This document shows positions 60,787 to 64,000 of a stretch of DNA of 64,000 bases, piece by piece. The DNA lies in contig CM034101.1 of the NCBI GenBank assembly GCA_019914945.1, positions 4,971,188 to 5,035,187 on the forward strand, written 5' to 3'. This DNA comes from Typha latifolia. Its lineage: Eukaryota; Streptophyta; Magnoliopsida; Poales; Typhaceae. A program made the position numbers and the translations under genes. A model generated the notes under the pieces. It did no database searches. It was not told the DNA's origin and worked only from the letters and a program-made list of their open reading frames with translations. Every line of letters begins with the position of its first letter. The stretch's first letter is position 1.

Positions 60787-62701
60787 AGACTTCACTGGAG
60801 AATTGAAAGATGAGATCAGGAAGTGTGTCAGGATTACCTTGTTTTTTATTTGAACAAATAAACCTGTGTTATTCAAGCTAGGGTCTAGTTTTTAAGTTTA
60901 GAAAGATTAAAAATTGTTATTGTAATAATCTCTTGTAGTGTTTTTTATTTAATATATGTGATGTCCGGCCTTCAGGAAGTATGCTTAGACTTGCATTACT
61001 TCATGGTTTCCGTAAAATTTATCCTTTGACTAACTATTAGCTGCAAAATGGTGTGCCAACTTATTAAGGAATAGGCAATTGACCGAAAGCTATTTGTTGT
61101 GTCCTTTACCTTTTGTTTTTAAGGATTTTTACGTAATTGCCATTAAAAAAGTTTCAAATTGTCATAAATATTACTATATTATTCAAAATATGATAACTAA
61201 TGACCAGCGAAATAATTGAGTTCTTTCAAAAATAACATTCTATTAGTTAAATTTAATTATTCATGATTAAAACCAGATTTAGATTTTGAAAATAACTATC
61301 TTGGCGTTGTATAAATTGTTTTAAATGATCCAAAAGCTCTCCAATATACCCAATATCATAGAATAAGAAAAAATAGCTTCCTATATACAAGCCAAAGTTA
61401 ATAAATATTTAAACTTTAAGAAAAAAATGGTATTTTAGTGATTTGCATATGTTTGTAATTTTAAAATAGTCTAAAGATTTTAATGGTAATTATAATATTG
61501 CAAATATACAGTTATGAAAGTGTTTAGCCATAGTTATTTGAAAAATCTTTCATTTTAAGAAAGTCAAATGACTCAATAAGAATTATTAAATGATACCAAA
61601 TAAAATTAATCGAAAGTACCGGTCATATCAATCGGAAGTACCGGTCACTCTTCTAAATTGTAAGGGTAAATTAGTCATATTTTATTTCTCTCTTAGCTAT
61701 CCATTTTTTTATAAAAAATAAAAATAATAATAAATTGGTATAAGTTGATACTCCTATTATTAAGGAAATAGTTATAAATAAGTAATAAAAAATATTTAAA
61801 TTCTAATTTTTTTATCGATTAATCTAGTCACATATGTGAAATATCTTATATACTCTTTAATTATTAAAGGATGAAAATTATTTTCAATAACTAATTGATT
61901 AGTATGGAATCATTGCTAAGAAAGAAATTGGTTTGCTAATAGCGTTGTAGCTTGTAGGGCCGCTCACGGTCGGGATAGGTTGAGTTCGGGTGAATTTATT
62001 AGGCTAACATCAGGTCTAGTCCTAGCCCACACCAAAGACACGGCCCTTACGGTCGACTTGTGTTTGGGAAAAATTAAGTGTTAATTATGTTGACACCCTC
62101 TAAACTATACTCAATTTTTACGAAGACCCTCTAAATATTTATAGGTTATAAAGTCACCCATAAATTTTAGGGCAAAGTGAAATATGGGTAACGGCTACGA
62201 CGGAAAACACATAATTACTAACTATATCTCTAATTAATATATCACAATATTATTAATCTTTAAATAAAAATAAATTTTAAATTTAAATAGTAAATAACTT
62301 ATTTTCTTCCCTCTCCGTCTCCACTCATCTTCTACCTTCGTATGCATCAGGCAGGGCGACCACAGTGAGCTTGAAGTGTCATTGATGTTTTGAATTTTGT
62401 GTCTGATTTGATCTTGTCAAATATAAAAGATATAAAAAATAGCAATACTAAGCAAGACAAAAAGATTTACAAAGAAGACCTTCTTAACAAAGAAAAACCA
62501 ACCTTAGGACAATAGAGAAAAATTTATTAGGCAAATATTAGAGTAACCCAGTACAAGAATTTCACTACAATAAATAATAGGAACAACACTTGTATAATTC
62601 AGTACAAGAATTTCAACACAATAAATCAATAGGAACACCACTTGTGCAAAGTTGTGGCCAATTTATAGATAAATGATGCCATTGCAATAACCACATGCAA
62701 T
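60787..62701. other. AT-rich spacer between the two DUF538 pairs
   Basis: No gene is seen. It contains the 3' flanks of copies B and C, AT-rich sequence, and GC-richer repeat debris at about 61955-62060 (GGCCGCTCACGGTCGGGATAG). The TTAATTATGTTGACACCCTC segment at about 62085 recalls a MITE arm. A CCGGTCAT....ATCGGAAGTA motif is doubled at about 61620-61650. Confidence 0.45.
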
Positions 62702-63130
62702 TTACTTTTCAAGCTCAAAAGCGGACAAGTTGAAGCTATCAGAGAGCCCAGTGCCGGTCTTAAAGGTGATCTTCCCCAAGGTGGGGTTTTCAATAAATAC
62801 TTCCACCACTGTGAGCCACAACATCATCTCCCTAGTCTTCACCCCAGTGATCTTCTTCAGCTTTCCCTTTTCGACAAAGGCAGTCACCTCGGGGGCGTAC
62901 GACACCACCTGTTTAATTTTCTTGAATGTGTGATCTTTTTTCTTCTTTTGGACAAACCATATGAACCCAACTGTACGATTATAGCCAAACTCTTCGATGT
63001 CCTCAAGAGGGAGGAGACCCTTGGGAAGGCTGAGCTCTTCGAGCATTTCAATGGACTTATTCTTGCAGAGTATGTCTCCTCGGAAGACCTCGGCACCCTC
63101 ACGGTGGTCAACAATAGCTTGGGATGCCAT
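62702..63130 (-). CDS. DUF538 family protein, copy C, intact
   Basis: 142 residues, single exon, close to copies A and B: MASQAIVDHREGAEVFRGD, GLLPLEDIEEFGYNRTVGFI, KQVVSYAPEVTAFVEKGKLK, MMLWLTVVEVFIENPTLGKI and a C-terminal LSAFELEK. It is most like copy A, sharing orientation and the MASQAIV start, while B matches D. So the pair A-B and the pair C-D appear to descend from one divergent pair. A TATA-like TTATATAG on the minus strand at about 63269-63277 lies about 140 bases upstream. No signal peptide or membrane segment. Function is not known from sequence. Confidence 0.9.
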   Translation of the reverse strand: MASQAIVDHREGAEVFRGDILCKNKSIEMLEELSLPKGLLPLEDIEEFGYNRTVGFIWFVQKKKKDHTFKKIKQVVSYAPEVTAFVEKGKLKKITGVKTREMMLWLTVVEVFIENPTLGKITFKTGTGLSDSFNLSAFELEK

Positions 63131-63965
63131 TGATCTCTACCTAAGAAGAAGAGAAGATAAATAAGAAAGAAAGGCTTGAAAGATCGATTGGAAACAGGGG
63201 TGTTGAGATATAATATAACTTAGACAAGCCTAAAGGTTGTGATGAGAGATTAGTGGTTATGGGAGGGACTATATAACGAGGGTGGTGAAGATTAATAAAT
63301 ATTTTAAATGAATAGCAATGTGATGACTTAGTATGTGTTTAGACTCATTAGCTCATTTAATTGGACCAAACTTAGTCAGCCCTGACAAATTAGACTAGGA
63401 GATATGGTGTTCTTCTGTGACTGTGAGTAACTTGGTAAGTCATTATCTGCTGCGATATATCCAAGCAAGACGCGTTTGAACTTAGCCCATAATTAAAGAG
63501 GTCTTAAAAAGGCAGCACAGCCGGAGTGTTTGACCGAGACCACTAAGACCTTGCCATCGAAGTATTGAGTACAGATGTTGAGCACGGCTTTGTTGATATC
63601 TCTGACCAAAGCCAGCTAACAGTCTTAACACTAGCACTCGTTTGTAGACTTCTCCATGAACTACCAATTGATGAAATAAACTACAAATTATGAAGCACAA
63701 AACTTTGATGTGATGAGGGGAAAATGTGGGGGGAAAAAAACTGACTCCTTTGTCCTTGGCTTGACTAGTTCAAGCAATTATATGCCTGGTCTCTACGGCA
63801 GCACACAAAGTCATATACCTTCTGCATCCTCCATCTATAAATACTCTCCTTCCTCCCAAGTTTTATACATAGCTTACCTCCAACAAACAGTTATCTCACT
63901 TGCATTTCTCTTAGTTCTACCACTTCCTCTCTTAATCTGTTTCTGCAAGACATTTGAAAGAATTA
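63131..63965. promoter_or_regulatory. Shared intergenic promoter of DUF538 copies C and D
   Basis: 835 bases homologous to the A-B spacer, with the minus-strand TATA near 63270 and the plus-strand CTATAAATACTC at 63835, 130 bases before copy D. It includes a broken relic of the unidentified frame at about 63520-63690. Confidence 0.7.
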
Positions 63966-64000
63966 ATGGCATCCCAAACTATTGCAAATTACCGTGAGGG
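63966..64000 (+). CDS. DUF538 family protein, copy D, 5' end only
   Basis: The first codons read MASQTIANYREG, identical to copy B, before the window ends. The 5' leader also matches copy B (CATTTGAAAGAATTA before the ATG). The rest lies outside the window, so completeness cannot be judged. Confidence 0.85.
   Translation, partial: MASQTIANYRE

Overview
The window is nuclear DNA of a flowering plant, probably a monocot. Genes are split by many GT-AG introns, non-coding DNA is AT-rich, and the mobile elements are typical of plants (hAT transposons, a MITE, tRNA-derived SINE relics, LTR debris). The species cannot be fixed from the sequence alone.

Four complete spliced host genes were reconstructed by eye. 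(1) A MAPKKK3/5-type MAP kinase kinase kinase on + at 3831-17042 (11 coding exons, 723 aa). (2) DNA polymerase kappa on + at 18721-29416 (14 coding exons, 665 aa). (3) An autoinhibited P2B-type Ca2+-ATPase on + at 36665-42149 (7 coding exons, 1020 aa). (4) A D-type cyclin on - at 46612-47897 (5 coding exons, 316 aa). The left edge holds the last exon of a bL25-type ribosomal protein gene. The right edge holds a cluster of four DUF538 genes arranged as two divergent pairs; one member is frameshifted and one is cut by the window end. A broken PPR gene lies near 50.8-51.8 kb.

The rest is mostly mobile DNA. Three unrelated hAT transposons can be bounded by terminal inverted repeats and identical 8-bp flanking duplications: 9001-12699 (inside intron 7 of the kinase gene), 30655-35531 (between POLK and the Ca2+-ATPase) and 54263-58925 (between the PPR relic and the DUF538 cluster). 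Each carries a recognisable but broken transposase. Other items are possible non-autonomous relatives of the first hAT in POLK introns, two Au-SINE-like relics in POLK introns, an LTR-retrotransposon relic in the kinase intron, a foldback MITE at 52.7-53.1 kb, and a two-copy GC-rich repeat family at 51.1 and 53.2 kb.

The host genes have unrelated roles: stress/immune MAPK signalling, translesion synthesis, Ca2+ efflux and G1/S control. Their adjacency implies no shared pathway. The most unusual structures are the duplicated divergent DUF538 pair, whose intergenic promoters share a relic of an unidentified reading frame, and the small host-like gene fragment inside the third hAT element. All exon boundaries are manual calls from splice motifs, reading frame and remembered family sequences; no alignment was run.
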